This document shows positions 47,901-59,603 of a stretch of DNA of 64,000 bases, in pieces. This DNA is from Clarkia xantiana subsp. parviflora (lineage: Eukaryota > Streptophyta > Magnoliopsida > Myrtales > Onagraceae). Within the stretch, counting starts at the first letter, position 1. Each line of letters starts with the position of its first letter. Position numbers and translations under genes: made by a program. The DNA is taken from NCBI GenBank assembly GCA_036873135.1, contig JAPTYO010000009.1, forward strand, positions 24,573,756 through 24,637,755, given 5' to 3'. The notes under the pieces are model-generated. The model was given only the letters and a program-made list of their open reading frames with translations, searched no databases and was not told the DNA's origin.

Positions 47901-48660
47901 CGAAAATCCATACCCACGGGTTTGGAACCAAAAAAATTCGGCCAGGTAGAAGAGGCTGAATGAAATGAAATGACACACATACTCCGTCATCTCAGTCAGG
48001 CCAACTGAATTGAATAAACCCATCGATTGCATAGCTAGATCGAAAGATTTAGTATTTCTCATTTGTTAGTACTCCGTTATATGACAAATTCCGTAGTGAT
48101 GAACATGCTTGACACCGATTGAATTAAGTTAAATTGAATTTTGGAAACGAACCGATTTATACCATGGGTTAAACTTGGTATAGGTGTCACACACGCGTGT
48201 ACCTCGAAAGACGGAACACATCGTTTTCAAAGTACGAAATTAATGATGAAGTGTTTTAACGAATGTTAAATTTTCATTTGCCTCCTTTCCGTGAATAATT
48301 CATTCAATAATTACACGATGATGAGATGTATGCTTCATAAGCTGCCACGAACTCGTAAAGTACAAACTGACGCATAAGGCGAAAACCCAATGCACAGTTC
48401 AAAGATGGATAACTCTTTGAGATGAATTAGCCAGTGAAAATGATGATGTCGGTAAAACGGCTATTTCACTAAATGCCTTGAACGAGAAGTTTGGCAAACA
48501 CATTCATATTGATAAAGCAACGCCATAAAAGCTAAAAGGAATTATAACGAGTTAACTCTTATCATCATGCGACATTAACTTGCGCATTAAACAAGTATTT
48601 GAAACGAGAGTATGATGACTACTCTTAGAGGATACATGTTTAATTTGGCTTATAATAATG
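44942..48660 (+). other. Copia-2 leader and unassigned internal DNA
   Basis: The primer site and ggccgaa-containing leader are followed by accgaaccgg repeats (45700-45990). From about 46450 to 48660 the sequence shows no gag, protease or integrase similarity that I can recognise, and short open frames only. It is either decayed gag/pol or non-coding filler. Confidence 0.5.
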
Positions 48661-49909
48661 GTGTCGTGGTCGAACATGAGACGTTACATGACTTGATGAC
48701 GAATTTTCAACGCTTGGTGAAATAAAAACAGATGAAGTCTTGATCGAATTGGAGCAGGATAACTTTGATAGTCAGGTCCCACTTTCTTTGAGTGGGAGAT
48801 TTGAGGCAGCAACACAAGTGAATGAAATGGTAAATGAAAATGGGGACATTTTCATAGTAAATCCAGTGGGAGGAGACAATCCTACCACACAAATCACTTT
48901 TGTTGCAGGTGCGAATCAAGTTGAACTTGATAATCACGTTGCCGAACCGCTGGATGAAAATCCAATAATACCACAACTACCCATTGTTCCTAGAGGGAGT
49001 GGGTCGACCAACTTGGTTCCAGGTCCTAGTGATCAAGGAATTAATCTCGGAGATAGAAACCCGAGACCAAGCGGTTGTCCAAGAAAAGTTGTAGGTCAAG
49101 GTTCTAGCACTGCCATTGTTCCCAGTGGGAGTGATGCTCCGATAGAAAGCATTATTCCGAGTGGGAGCAACGTTCAGACTCAAGATGGGATTAACGAGCC
49201 TAGACGTAATCAAAGGCATCGAACTTCTCCCAAGAAGTTTCCCATCGAGAGGGGTGAGATATTCACCCTAACTTCTGTTGATGAACCGGTAACAGTTCAA
49301 CAAGCGTTGAAAGGACCTCAAGTGACCCGGATTCCAATCAGACCCTGGCTATCAACAATTAAAAGCAAAGCGGATCATACGATATCTGAAAGGTACTGCC
49401 GACTAAGTACTGTGCTGTGAGGGAGGAAGTTAGAATTGACCAGATTCAGTGACGCCGACCATGGTGGCGATCCGGATGATCGTAATTCCACCACAGGATG
49501 AGTGTTTCTCCTTGCTGATGCCGCCATTTCATGGACGAGCAAGAAGCAATCATGTGTCACACTATCTACAATGGAATCGAAATTTGTTGCCCTCTCCAAA
49601 AATACACAGGAAGCGGTCTGGCTGAAAAGGCTTCTTACTGCACTGCTTGATGGTGATGTCGGGAGCAAACCTGTGAAGGTGTACTCCGATAGTCAGACAG
49701 CTATTGCGGCAGTAAAGAATCCAAAGTACCATAGTAGGACTAAACACATTGATGTGAAATATAATTATGCTAAATCTATGGTAGAAGATAATATAATCAC
49801 TTTAGGATACTCGCCCACTGATGACATGGTGGCGGACCCATTAACTAAACCATTATGTAGAGAGATATTTGAAAAGCACATCAAACTGCTTGGATTGCGT
49901 AGGGTTTAG
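48661..49909 (+). pseudogene. Copia-2 linker joined to RNase H, RT missing
   Basis: The frame from 48740 reads the integrase-RT linker (QVPLSLSGRFEAATQVNE, IVPSGSDAPIES, RRNQRHRTSPKKFPIE) to about 49320. It then switches to late pol sequence and RNase H (RFSDADHGGDPDDRNSTTG, a TGA at 49499, CVTLSTMESKFVALSKN, VADPLTKPL). All reverse transcriptase motifs, including YVDD, are absent, so a deletion of over 1 kb joined these parts. Confidence 0.88.
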
Positions 49910-51685
49910 AAGTGGGCGTGTGTCTATGATAACATTTTGATAAATTGAAAGTTGCATTTTTGATTAATGAGAGAATTGCAATTTGAGTTTATGATCCATT
50001 GACGTCATAATGATTAATTACATCGAATGGTACAGTCTATAAACTGAGTCGTAGGTGGACGCAATCCTCTGCTTAAAATTATGTCGAATGTGGGCCTTGC
50101 CTAGTCATACAGGCACGGTCGTCTTGTAGGCGAGGGGGACCTCTTCCGAAGCAAAACTGGCCAAGAACCAGTTGGGAAACTTGTTTATGCATAACGATCA
50201 TTTGGTTTCGGAGTAACACGACATGATCTTCGTTTTGCACTTCGCCGGTGATGAACTCTCTTCGTCATTTAACCACATTTTGGGCCAGATGAAAGTCTGG
50301 ATAGCATCATTGACATATCCCACGCCTGACATTGTTCGGGTATGCTATCGACGCATGCTTCATACTACGTGTGCCACGTTCGACATGGGATCATGCTCGG
50401 TTGTGCTAAATAGAATCTTCGCGATTCGGACGGGCCCAAACTTCTTCACCTTGAGCGTGTGATTGATCCCGGGAGCCTTATGAAGAGGCGCCCAAAGTAT
50501 CCTCATGGACTCAGAACTCATATCTAAGGGCAGGCTCAATGTTCACCTCCCAGCGTACGAGCGTAGTGCTGAAGAAAAATGCCGAGTGACCACGTCCTGG
50601 AAACCAGTTGGGTTTGACTAAGGATATGAGCGACAGGGATGGTCAAGTTCACCTGTAATTCACCGACTCTTGTATTAACTAGGTGGCCACCAACCGGATA
50701 TTAGTTGAAGGTTGTGAATACTTGTACGGATGCCCTGGAGAAGTATTCCTATGTGGAAAAATGGGCAATTGGAGAATTAACAGTTGACCTAGGATACAGC
50801 GCGATACAAATTGATATTTTTAACAAAGTTGATTTAAGATAAGGAATCAACGTTCCGCGGGCGCTACAACACTCCTAACATATGAGTAGCACGATGCCCG
50901 TCGTATCCGCCGGTCGCTCGGCAAACCTCGTATAACTATTTGGAAGTCTGCGATAGCATCATTGACATATCCCACGCCTGACATTGTTCGGGTATGCTAT
51001 CGACGCATGCTTCATACTACGTGTGCCACGTTCGACATGGGATCATGCTCGGTTGTGCTAAATAGAATCTTCGCGATTCGGACGGGCCCAAACTTCTTCA
51101 CCTTGAGCGTGTGATTGATCCCGGGAGCCTTATGAAGAGGCGCCCAAAGTATCCTCATGGACTCAGAACTCATATCTAAGGGCAGGCTCAATGTTCACCT
51201 CCCAGCGTACGAGCGTAGTGCTGAAGAAAAATGCCGAGTGACCACGTCCTGGAAACCAGTTGGGTTTGACTAAGGATATGAGCGACATGGATGGTCAAGT
51301 TCACCTGTAATTCACCGACTCTTGTATTAACTAGGTGGCCACCAACCGGATATTAGTTGAAGGTTGTGAATACTTGTACGGATGCCCTGGAGAAGTATTC
51401 CTATGTGGAAAAATGGGCAATTGGAGAATTAACAGTTGACCTAGGATACAGCGCGATACAAATTGATGTTTTTAACAAAGTTGATTTAAGATAAGGAATC
51501 AACGTTCCGCGGGCGCTACAACACTCCTAACATATGAGTAGCACGATGCCCGTCGTATCCGCCGGTCGCTCGGCAAACCTCGTATAACTATTTAGAAGCA
51601 GGGGCATGATCAAAAGAGTGGAAGGTTGATGGGATTTGGACAACAATACATTAACAGACACTCTCTCATTCCGGCGAGTGGTTGC
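49910..51685 (+). other. Copia-2 post-pol region, enlarged by duplication
   Basis: It is homologous to the other post-pol regions but about 650 bases longer because of the tandem duplication listed next. The antisense frame is disrupted here. Confidence 0.75.
50292..51595 (+). repeat. Tandem duplication of 652 bp
   Basis: Matching landmarks such as atagcatcattgacatatcc at 50301 and 50953 are 652 bases apart. The two units are almost identical (I noted gacaggg/gacatgg and gatattt/gatgttt), so the duplication is much younger than the element. Confidence 0.93.
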
Positions 51686-52231
51686 TGTTAGCATACGGTG
51701 ACTGGGCGCCGTAATTGGTAGCCCATTAATATGTATAGGTAACCTAAGAAATTGGGTTAATGTCACAGTAGGGAAATTGGGCTTGACCCAAATCCCTAAT
51801 GACATAAGAGGCCCAAAATTGGGCCTCCCTAACACATATAGGCTGGTTGAAATATGTGAGGGGCAAAGTGGATTTTTGTCCACTTTGCTCCTCCTATAAA
51901 TAAGGGGTGTTAGAGTTTTATTTGGGGTAATTCACAATTCTTCCTAAATGGTGATTTGAGAGAAAAACCATTCCCCCTTCTACACATACTTCGGCCGAAC
52001 CTACCTGCTACCTAGGGTGTGCCAATTTGCTTTTTTGTGGAGCTAATACCATGTAGGGCTTCTCTAACAAGAATCACTACGGTTCCATCCGGTGGATCGT
52101 GAACTCCCTCAGCAAGATCCTTGGGACTACGGAATAGGTTTAAGGTATGTGCACATCTTTCGTTGCGTAATTATGATTACTAGCGTGTACCTTTTTTATG
52201 TTTCTGTAGTAATCAAACCCGTAATCCAACA
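51686..52231 (+). repeat. Copia-2 3' LTR (G)
   Basis: It starts tgttagcatacgg after gcgagtggttgc (decayed polypurine tract) and ends cgtaatccaaca. About 50 bases are deleted near 52031. Confidence 0.92.
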
Positions 52232-52916
52232 CTTCGATCTGCAAATGCAATGTTTCCATGATATATATACTCTTGTAGCAAAAAAAAAAGGAATGGATTC
52301 TCATCTTTTACCTCAAAAACAAAATTGTTTGTAGAAATGCAACGGAAGTCAAGTTTTCAAGTCGAGGGATTTCATTAAATTTTGATTTGACTTGTGCTTT
52401 CTCCGCCTCTTTGGCAGCTGATTTTCTGTCCAAATTGTTGTGAAACTAAATTTTGCTGAGCATTCAGCAATACTGTTAAAAACATTATCCAACCTATATG
52501 AAAAAGAAAAGAACGAAAGGAGAGATCCTGTTTGTTGTACCTCTGCTCTCCTCTTCTCTGTCCTTTCGATGATTCTCAACCGAAAGGAAGATTGAGTGAC
52601 ATCCTAAGCAGCTGAACGAGTGATCTATGATTGAATGAAGTTCATTAGTCTCTATTATTTCATCGCCCATTAGTAATAATCATGTTAAACCTAATCTAAA
52701 GCTAATGAATCCACTAAAATTGAATTAATCATAACCTAACCAGAGTTGTTGACATTATAATCTAAGAACACGGCCTTGAATCTTCCTTGCCTGCTGAGCA
52801 AGCGCAGAGATCTCCGACTGCACAAGCAACAACCGGTCGAGACCACCGCCGTCTTCTACCGCTTCATTCCGTACATCTAGCAAACCCTTGCGATTCCTCC
52901 AAGCCCCAAAATCCGC
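52232..52916 (-). pseudogene. CACTA-captured gene fragment, exons 52916-52770, 52445-52312 and 52238 onward
   Basis: On the minus strand, an acceptor (ttgcctag) opens a 49-codon frame including WRNRKGLLDVRNEAVEDGGG and LLLVQSEISALAQQARKI. It ends at a possible donor with no phase remainder. The next frame (acceptor aaatttag) reads FHNNLDRKSAAKEAEKAQVK then FNEIPRLENLTSVAFLQTI, ending at donor gtaaaag. A third exon starts at 52238 and is split by copia-2. No start codon is visible in the first frame. Composition is exon-like and the second exon looks helical, but I recognise no family. Captured host gene is the favoured reading; a CACTA accessory protein is possible. Confidence 0.45.
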
Positions 52917-53149
52917 CTAGGCAAAAGCCCTGTCGATGAGAATGAATGGATGAGCTCGAGATTTAGGGTTTGGAGACAAAACCATCGCCTAATTTTGGAG
53001 GAGGCAACAATCGATAAAAGGGAGAGAGCCTAGAGTTTGTTTACGTTTTTGCAGACTTGGGCCAAATTATATATTCTTGGGCCTATCGAGATTTTGCATT
53101 CATCCAACTGAGGCTTTATTTAAGTTTTTATTATTTATCACTATAAAGT
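52917..53149 (-). other. CACTA core upstream of the captured exons
   Basis: Minus-strand sequence includes atggttttgtctccaaaccc and a short frame ending in TAG at the acceptor of the first captured exon. It may be a leader exon or intron. The remainder leads into the right subterminal repeats. Confidence 0.35.
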
Positions 53150-53289
53150 AGCGAAGGGCTTGAAAAGCCCGTCGCTAAAATGCACAAATTAATATGACAG
53201 GGATAATATCCTGTCGCTAAACAGACTTCTAGTGACGGGAATTTACACCTATCGCTAAAAGCCTGTCATTAATGTCCATTTTAGTAGTG
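53150..53289. repeat. CACTA right subterminal repeats and terminus
   Basis: Motifs gtcgctaaa, tgtcgctaaa and atcgctaaaa lead to the end ttttagtagtg. Read inward, the terminus is cactactaaaa, matching the left cactac. Confidence 0.85.
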
Positions 53290-53292
53290 GTA

Positions 53293-53638
53293 ACGAACAA
53301 AAAATACAACTAATTCATTAGTAGGGAAATTTTATTTTTAATCCATCAATTGATTTCTATGTATATATCATAATTTATGTTATTCAAAATTTATCCTTTA
53401 AATTATAATATTATTTAAAAAAAATAAGAAATGCATAAATTTATTAAAATAATATTTATTTATGCCATAAATTTAAAGAAAAAAAGGGAAAACAAAAGTG
53501 TAAAATATTTTTTTTAAAGATAATACATACATATAATAAATTTATGTTTGCTAGTATGACCGTTTGGTTCAAACATCTGTTTTTAGTTACTTACATTTTC
53601 AATTCTATATTCTATAAAATTATTTACAATTAAAAAAA
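53293..53638. other. AT-rich DNA between CACTA and MITE
   Basis: No gene or element was recognised in these roughly 350 bases. The last nine (53630-53638) are the target copy of the next MITE. Confidence 0.5.
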
Positions 53639-54163
53639 GGGTTAACATGTCTTTTGGTCCATGATGTTTGACAACTTTTGGGTTTTGGTCAATGATGTTT
53701 TTTTTTTACTTAGTTTTGGTACCATATGTTTGCAGATTTTTTCTAGTTTTGGTCTAACCGTTACATTCCGTCCATTTTTTGACATGTACAAGTCACGTGA
53801 TCCACCCTAAACTTTCAGTTTTGTTCAACTTAGTCCCTCTAATACTTTTCGAACTTTTTTTTTGTTCAATTTAGTCCCGAAGTTTCAAAAATTCAATTGG
53901 ACTTATTGTCCAATTGGGGTCAATTTTGAAATTTCGGGACTACATTGAACAAAAAAAAGGTTAAGAAAGTATTAGAGGGACTAAATTTAAAGTTTAGAGT
54001 GGATCACGTGACCTGAACATGTCAAAAAATGGACGGAATGTAACGGTTAGACCAAAACTAGAAAAAATCTGCAAACATATGGTACCAAAACTAGGTAAAA
54101 AAAACATCATTGACCAAAACCCAAAAGTTGTCAAACATCATGGACCAAAAGACCTATTAACCC
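53639..54163. mobile_element. Near-palindromic fold-back MITE, Mutator-like
   Basis: This 525-bp element is an almost complete inverted repeat: 53639-53900 pairs with 53905-54163. Ends are gggttaacatgtc and its inverse; the 9-bp target copy ttaaaaaaa lies at 53630-53638 and 54164-54172. It has no coding capacity. Confidence 0.92.
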
Positions 54164-54172
54164 TTAAAAAAA

Positions 54173-54914
54173 ATATACTAAACTTTAGTGAATAAATAAC
54201 CTATTATAGAATCAAATCACAAAAATAGTATTCATAGTCATTATAAGCATTAAATTAAGTTTTAAGTATCCAAATAACACATTCAAATTCAACGAAAAAA
54301 TACAAAATAATCTTAAATTAGTTAAAAGTTCAAATTTATGACTAATAATAATTATCTTTAACATCATCTTCCACTCTATTCAAGTCTTCTTATCTGAATT
54401 CAAGTCCAACCTACCTTAGTTATTGCTTTGACGAGGAAATGCTAAGAAGAACAGAATCTGACTTCTGACGTTATAATTACCCATTAAACTTTATATTTAT
54501 TCATCTATCATTATACTTTGTCGACTAGGGTATATACAGGTGCAAGTTAATTGACTATTAGCTTAAAAATTGCAATTAGTGGGTAAATAATTTAAAAAAT
54601 TATTTTATAATAGATCAAGCTAGGATCGGTAGGATCGTGATCCTACGATCCAGCTCTGAATCTTACTTCGATCCTGATTATTAGAGATTCTAGGAGAGAT
54701 CCGAATAAATTTGCTCTCCTAAGATCTTAGGATCGACCGATCCGAAGGGGACCTCTGATAGCCCCAGTTACAGATACTGCTAAACCTTTAGCAATCCTAA
54801 AAACCTCTTCTTAGCCTTAAAAGGTGTTTTTATTGATTCACACTGGATTCCAACTGTCCAATGGTACTCGAATAAGAGCGCAAGCTAGTATTGCTTTTGA
54901 CTGCTGACAAACTA

Positions 54915-54953
<39 letters not shown>

Positions 54954-55674
54954 ATTATTAGAATAGTCAAGATATCGTGAAGTAGTAGATAGAGAGATGG
55001 CAATTAGCAATTGCATCATCACCAACTCCCCCTTGATATGAAAAATTAAGAAAATTCCCATAAAAGTTGAGTCAAGTTGTATGACGCCATCAACTCTCCA
55101 TTTCTCCACATTTCAGCATTGAAGACTTTCTTCCTGAATGTCAAACTTTGGATTGGATGACACATATTACGTACCTTTCAGAGACCTCAACCTAGCTTTC
55201 TGTATTTGAGCTGCTTTTTCCACTCAATTAACAAAATGTCTAATTAATCAAGTGGAACAATATAAACTTATATAATCTAGTAGTTAATTAAGATATATAT
55301 ATATATATATATATAAGGGACAGCAAACTATAAATATAGCTAATAAATTAAAATCTATGTGATACATAGGTATCTGAGACAAAATTTGAACTTTCAAGTG
55401 ACTGATATATGCAAAGTGTTGTTTCCCGTTAGTTTTGAATTGGAAATATGAACATGTGTTATGCACGGGCGTATTAACTGTAGACGTCATTAATGTTTCA
55501 GTATGTTAGTACTGTATCATACTGTTTTAATCTGGGTACCTTATTTTCTGCAAATTAAAATGTTGTTCCGTCAAATAAACAGTTAATATGCAACCACGTA
55601 TTCACCGTAGATGCCACTAATGTTGCATTATGATATCATTACGTTCTTTTTGTCATGTTATAGTAATAAATATT
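54173..55674. other. AT-rich DNA with TA microsatellites
   Basis: TA runs lie at about 54919-54951 and 55290-55314. A block at 54610-54740 rich in gatcc/ggatc inverted motifs may be a decayed MITE. No gene was recognised. Confidence 0.45.
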
Positions 55675-55940
55675 GTTAGAATGCACGTTGGGCCGAGCCA
55701 AGTCCAACAGGTCAGCAGAGAGTAACTATATATTCAAGTGTGGTTCAATTCTAAAATCAATTGGTGAAAGGAGGAGGTGGTCCACTTGCTTATATACTAC
55801 TCTATTGTACAGATACCGACCGGTGTGGTTCTTCAGATTCACGATATATGTCTATTTCAACATTCCACCTCACCGTTCAACAAATCATATCCCAGGCCTA
55901 GGCCCGACCCAAGCTATAATACCATGTCTGATTATATATT
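55675..55940. repeat. LTR- or leader-like repeat fragment
   Basis: It starts tgttagaatgcacg and ends near ataccatgtctga, which in reverse resembles a copia primer site (tggtattatagc). It abuts a truncated reverse transcriptase, so it is probably a piece of the same eroded element. Its role is not settled. Confidence 0.35.
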
Positions 55941-57640
55941 CCAGAGAGCTGACATTTCCTCCTGCAAAGCACTAAACCACTCTGGATTGGCCAGGGCTTC
56001 TGTCACATTTCTAGAAACAGAGAAACTGTCAAGACTGGTTTTAAAGGCACGATGATTTGCAGAAAGGGTTGCATAAGAACATGAGCTATCTAAAGGATAT
56101 CTGGTACTAGGGCAATGGCGGGAGCCTTTTCGAAGGGCAATAGAAATGTCAATATCAGAGGTAGAGTCAGTAGATATTAGATCAACTGGTTGTGTAGGAG
56201 ATAGTGGAGACTCAGATGAGGGTTCAATGGTTGGAACAGGGTCACACGAGTCTCAAGGTCCTACATGTTCTGAACAGAGTTAGTATTAACATGAAGTGTC
56301 ATATCCCTTTGAGTATATACCTATCTAATATGAGGCGTAGGAGGTGCATTATCAGTCTCGAGTGAAGCATAGCGGACTTGAACTTCAGGATATGTCAGAA
56401 TAGTCATGATAAGTGGAGAATTACTAAACAAGTTAGGTTCAAATTTAAGAAAAAACGGTACTGACTCCATAAAGACAACATCAGATGAGACAAAGTGTCT
56501 CCTAAGAGCGGGGCTATAACAACGATAACATTTATGAATTCCAGAATAACCAACAAAAACACAACGAACAGAATTTGGATCAAGTTTTGTACGGCCAGGT
56601 CGATTGTCGTACACATAACAAGTACAACCAAATATCTTTGGTATTGCACCATCAAGAATAGTTGATGGCATATGGTTTATCAGATAACATGCAGTTACAA
56701 CCGCATCGTCCCAGAAACGATGAGGGACATGACCATGTATCATCATAGTGCGAGCCACCTCAAGTATGTGTTTGTTCTTTCGTTCAGCCACTCCATTTTG
56801 TTGAGGTGTATACGCACATGATGATTCATGGATAATGCAATTATCACTCATATATATTGCACAAATTCATTTGTGAAATATTCTTTTGCGTTGTCACTAC
56901 GAAGGGTTTTAACGGTAGTGTCAAACTGATTTTTCACAAAAGAACAAAACATTAATTTTTTTTGCAAATACCTCTTGTATAGATTTGATAACAAACATCC
57001 AAGTTGCACGAGAGAAATCATCCACAAAAGTGACGAAGTACAAAATCTGAGATAGATGTAACTGAGCATGGACCTCATACATCTGAATGCACGAAATCAA
57101 AGATACCAGCAGAGTGACGGATGATCTAGGTGGATTGGAAACACGAATATGTTTTCCCTAGATACATGACCCACAAACTAATTCAGAGACAAAATAAAAT
57201 TCAGGACGGAGCGTTTTTAGAACCTATAGAGATGGATGCACCAACTGATAATGAACCTCCTAAGCACTACTGAGTGCTCATGTACACAACTCATTGAGGC
57301 GAACTCTCCAGGTAATACAGACAGTTGTACATATATGCAGTTCCAATCAACTTATTCGTCCCTAATACCTGATAAACACATTTTGCTGGAGTGAAAGTAA
57401 CTGAGCAATATAATTGTTCTACTAGTTTTCTCACAGACATAAGATTTTCTGGAAAAGAAGGAACATATAAGACAAACGATAATGACATATGTTGTAAAAT
57501 ATGGGCAGGTCCAATTCCTTCTATATGACAAGTAGAACCATTGGCAATTTGGACAGGTGGTTTTGAGGTAGTGGTAAGTCTTGACAGTAAACTTTTGTTA
57601 CCAGTCATGTGATCAGTAACGCCATGAATCAACAATCCAT
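55941..57640 (-). pseudogene. Copia pol fragment of a second lineage
   Basis: Reading leftward on the minus strand: protease-like HGVTDHMTGNKSLLS (57600 region), GAG-pre-integrase, then a broken integrase core (FVKNQFDTTVKTLRSDNAKE, YTPQQNGVAERKNKHILEVA), the C-terminal region with YPEVQVRYASLETDN, and the start of reverse transcriptase (HRAFKTSLDSFS, EALANPEWFSALQEEMSAL), where it stops. Several frame changes and stops occur. Sequence differs clearly from the copia family elsewhere in the window. LTRs were not found. Confidence 0.85.
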
Positions 57641-57849
57641 GATGATTTGGTTGCTAATAAACAGTTGGAAGTCATACATGGGGGGCGATAATAGCCCTAT
57701 AAGTCTGAAGCTGGGGTGTCATGTTGACATGCGAGAAACCCAACTGAGAAAGTCACTGAACAATTGTAGCAATTTCATCCGAATTAATATATTTGCTAAC
57801 TGATATATAAAAAATTGATTGTCATGCGATACCCATATAAGATTTTGCA

Positions 57850-58140
57850 ACTAATGTTGAGTTCTCCATAAAATGAACAGCAGCCAGACAACGCCCAGAA
57901 ACGGACAAGAATTAGGACAACAGCACAGAACCGGTTAATAGTAGCACATAACTGGTCAACAGCAGCATATAATCGGTCAACAACAGCACATAACTGGTCA
58001 ATAGCAAACAGAACCGGTCAACAACAAAACAAAACCGATTAACAGCAAACAGAACCGGTCAACAGCATAATACAACCGGTCAACAGCAAACAGAACTGGT
58101 TCAGAAATTAAAATCAGACCAGCGGTCAGAACCGAATTTC
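57850..58140. repeat. Imperfect tandem repeat around aaccggtcaacagc
   Basis: About ten copies of a unit near 20-26 bases (accggtcaacagcaaacaga and variants with agcacataactggtc). It lies where gag or leader of the adjacent minus-strand copia would be expected. Confidence 0.8.
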
Positions 58141-59603
58141 AGATCGAACCAACAACAAAACCGAACCACCTCCCAATTAATTGAATCATCAATTAAAGGA
58201 AAAGAGGAGTCGACCAAATCGTGACTCCAGCGGCAACAAATTGTAGAACAGCAAGATGCTAACGACTAGAGGCAGTAAACGCAGCAAATTGCAGAAAACG
58301 GAGCGCAGCAAATCCACACGTGCAATCAATCGCAGCAAATCAAGCTACAACAATCAAAGGCTGATCTTAATTATGGGGCTGCGGTAGAATCAGAGCTGCA
58401 ACAGTCGGTGTCGCGACCTAGGCAGCAGAGACCGGCATCGAAGAGGGCGGCTGGCAATGTCGGACGGTGGCACGACTTGGGCGGTTGGGATCAGAACACC
58501 GCAACTGGGTCGTGGCGAACATAACTGGTGAGGAGAGCATCACGACTGGAACGGGCTGTCGGTGGAAATCAACAGCATGTATAGTTCTGAAACAGGCGAA
58601 ACTGACAGAGGAAACGAATTAGCAATATTAGTCAGTAATGGTCTTTGTCACCGGAATGGAACCTTGACTCGGTCCAACGTGAATTGTAACAAATATGGTA
58701 TCTATACTTTGTTATATTATTACAGTATATTGTATATTAGTGTTGAATACATGGTTATTATGTAATCAGTTACATAATAACCATATGCATCTAAAACTGA
58801 TAGATTATTAAACGAGCAACACTTATACTGATTTTAAGGATCTAAGAATCAATTTTTGTTTACAAATACCTAGCCATTTTTCAAAACATAATTTTTGAGA
58901 TGGGATTATGACTTTTAATAGTAACTATATAAATACATATTTTATTTTTGAGCAAGTAACAACAAAGCCTTATCTTGTGATAAATTAACTAACTGATCAT
59001 ATAGAAAGAATGTCACCAGCTCACACTTAAAAGAGAATAGATATATACATATTATATGTTGGAGGGGTCTTTATAATGCTAATAAGTCTTGTTTGATGAT
59101 GCAATCAAGAATGTGTTTTCGTCAATGAAGAGATTCTTCGGTACAGAGAGGGACAAGGAGAGAAGCCAGGTTTTTCTCCACCATGAGAGAATATCTAAGT
59201 CAATTGGATATTACTAATCAAATTCCTTGCACCTGCTAATAATATGAGTTGCTAACTAGCTACTTGTGTGTGCTTTTTGAATTTTGATGGCTTCCTTTTG
59301 TAAGTTTCGTCAGTGGCTATTATTGGTAATTCAAAATGTCTTTTTTAAATTAGAAGAAACTAATGACTGACAAGTCCTACGTACCCCATGTAAAAAAAAA
59401 CATTGATATATATTCCCAAACATGTCCCGTTTGTTTTCTTATTGATTTTGTGGTGTTTTTAACTCCCCTCTTTCTCGTTGGATAATGTCACCCTCTTTCT
59501 CGTTGGATAATGTTAGAAAGTTGGATTTGGTTTGATAATGTCATTCGCATTTGAAAATTTCACCTTTAGTATAAAAGTTGGATATTGTTAGATTCTAGTT
59601 TTA
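58141..59603. other. Unassigned DNA
   Basis: A GC-richer stretch (58380-58560, with cggcatcgaag and ggcacgac) then AT-rich sequence. A short phrase, ctctttctcgttggataatg, is duplicated near 59470 and 59495. No coding family or RNA was recognised. Confidence 0.4.

Larger units (their letters stand above)
44354..52231 (+). mobile_element. Copia-2, plus strand, RT-deleted
   Basis: LTRs are 44354-44941 and 51686-52231, with cttcg at 44349-44353 and 52232-52236. The 5' LTR has lost its first two bases; the 3' LTR has an internal deletion of about 50 bases near 52031. The primer site is at 44943. A 3.7-kb leader without recognisable gag joins the integrase-RT linker, which joins RNase H directly. 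It sits inside a captured exon of the CACTA. Confidence 0.92.
33902..53289. mobile_element. CACTA (En/Spm) element with nested copias
   Basis: The left end cactaccggaaaaagg follows the 3-bp gta (33899-33901). The right end ttttagtagtg is followed by gta (53290-53292). CACTAC termini and 3-bp targets define this superfamily. Subterminal ttttagcgac and gtcgctaaa motifs repeat at both ends. Removing copia-2 and copia-3 leaves about 1.85 kb of CACTA core. The core has no recognisable transposase but carries exon-like fragments on the minus strand, so it looks like a non-autonomous CACTA with captured gene sequence. Confidence 0.8.

Noticed and set aside
55675..56060. Two overlapping plus-strand frames of about 95 residues
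   Set aside because: They are antisense to the start of a copia reverse transcriptase and an adjoining repeat.
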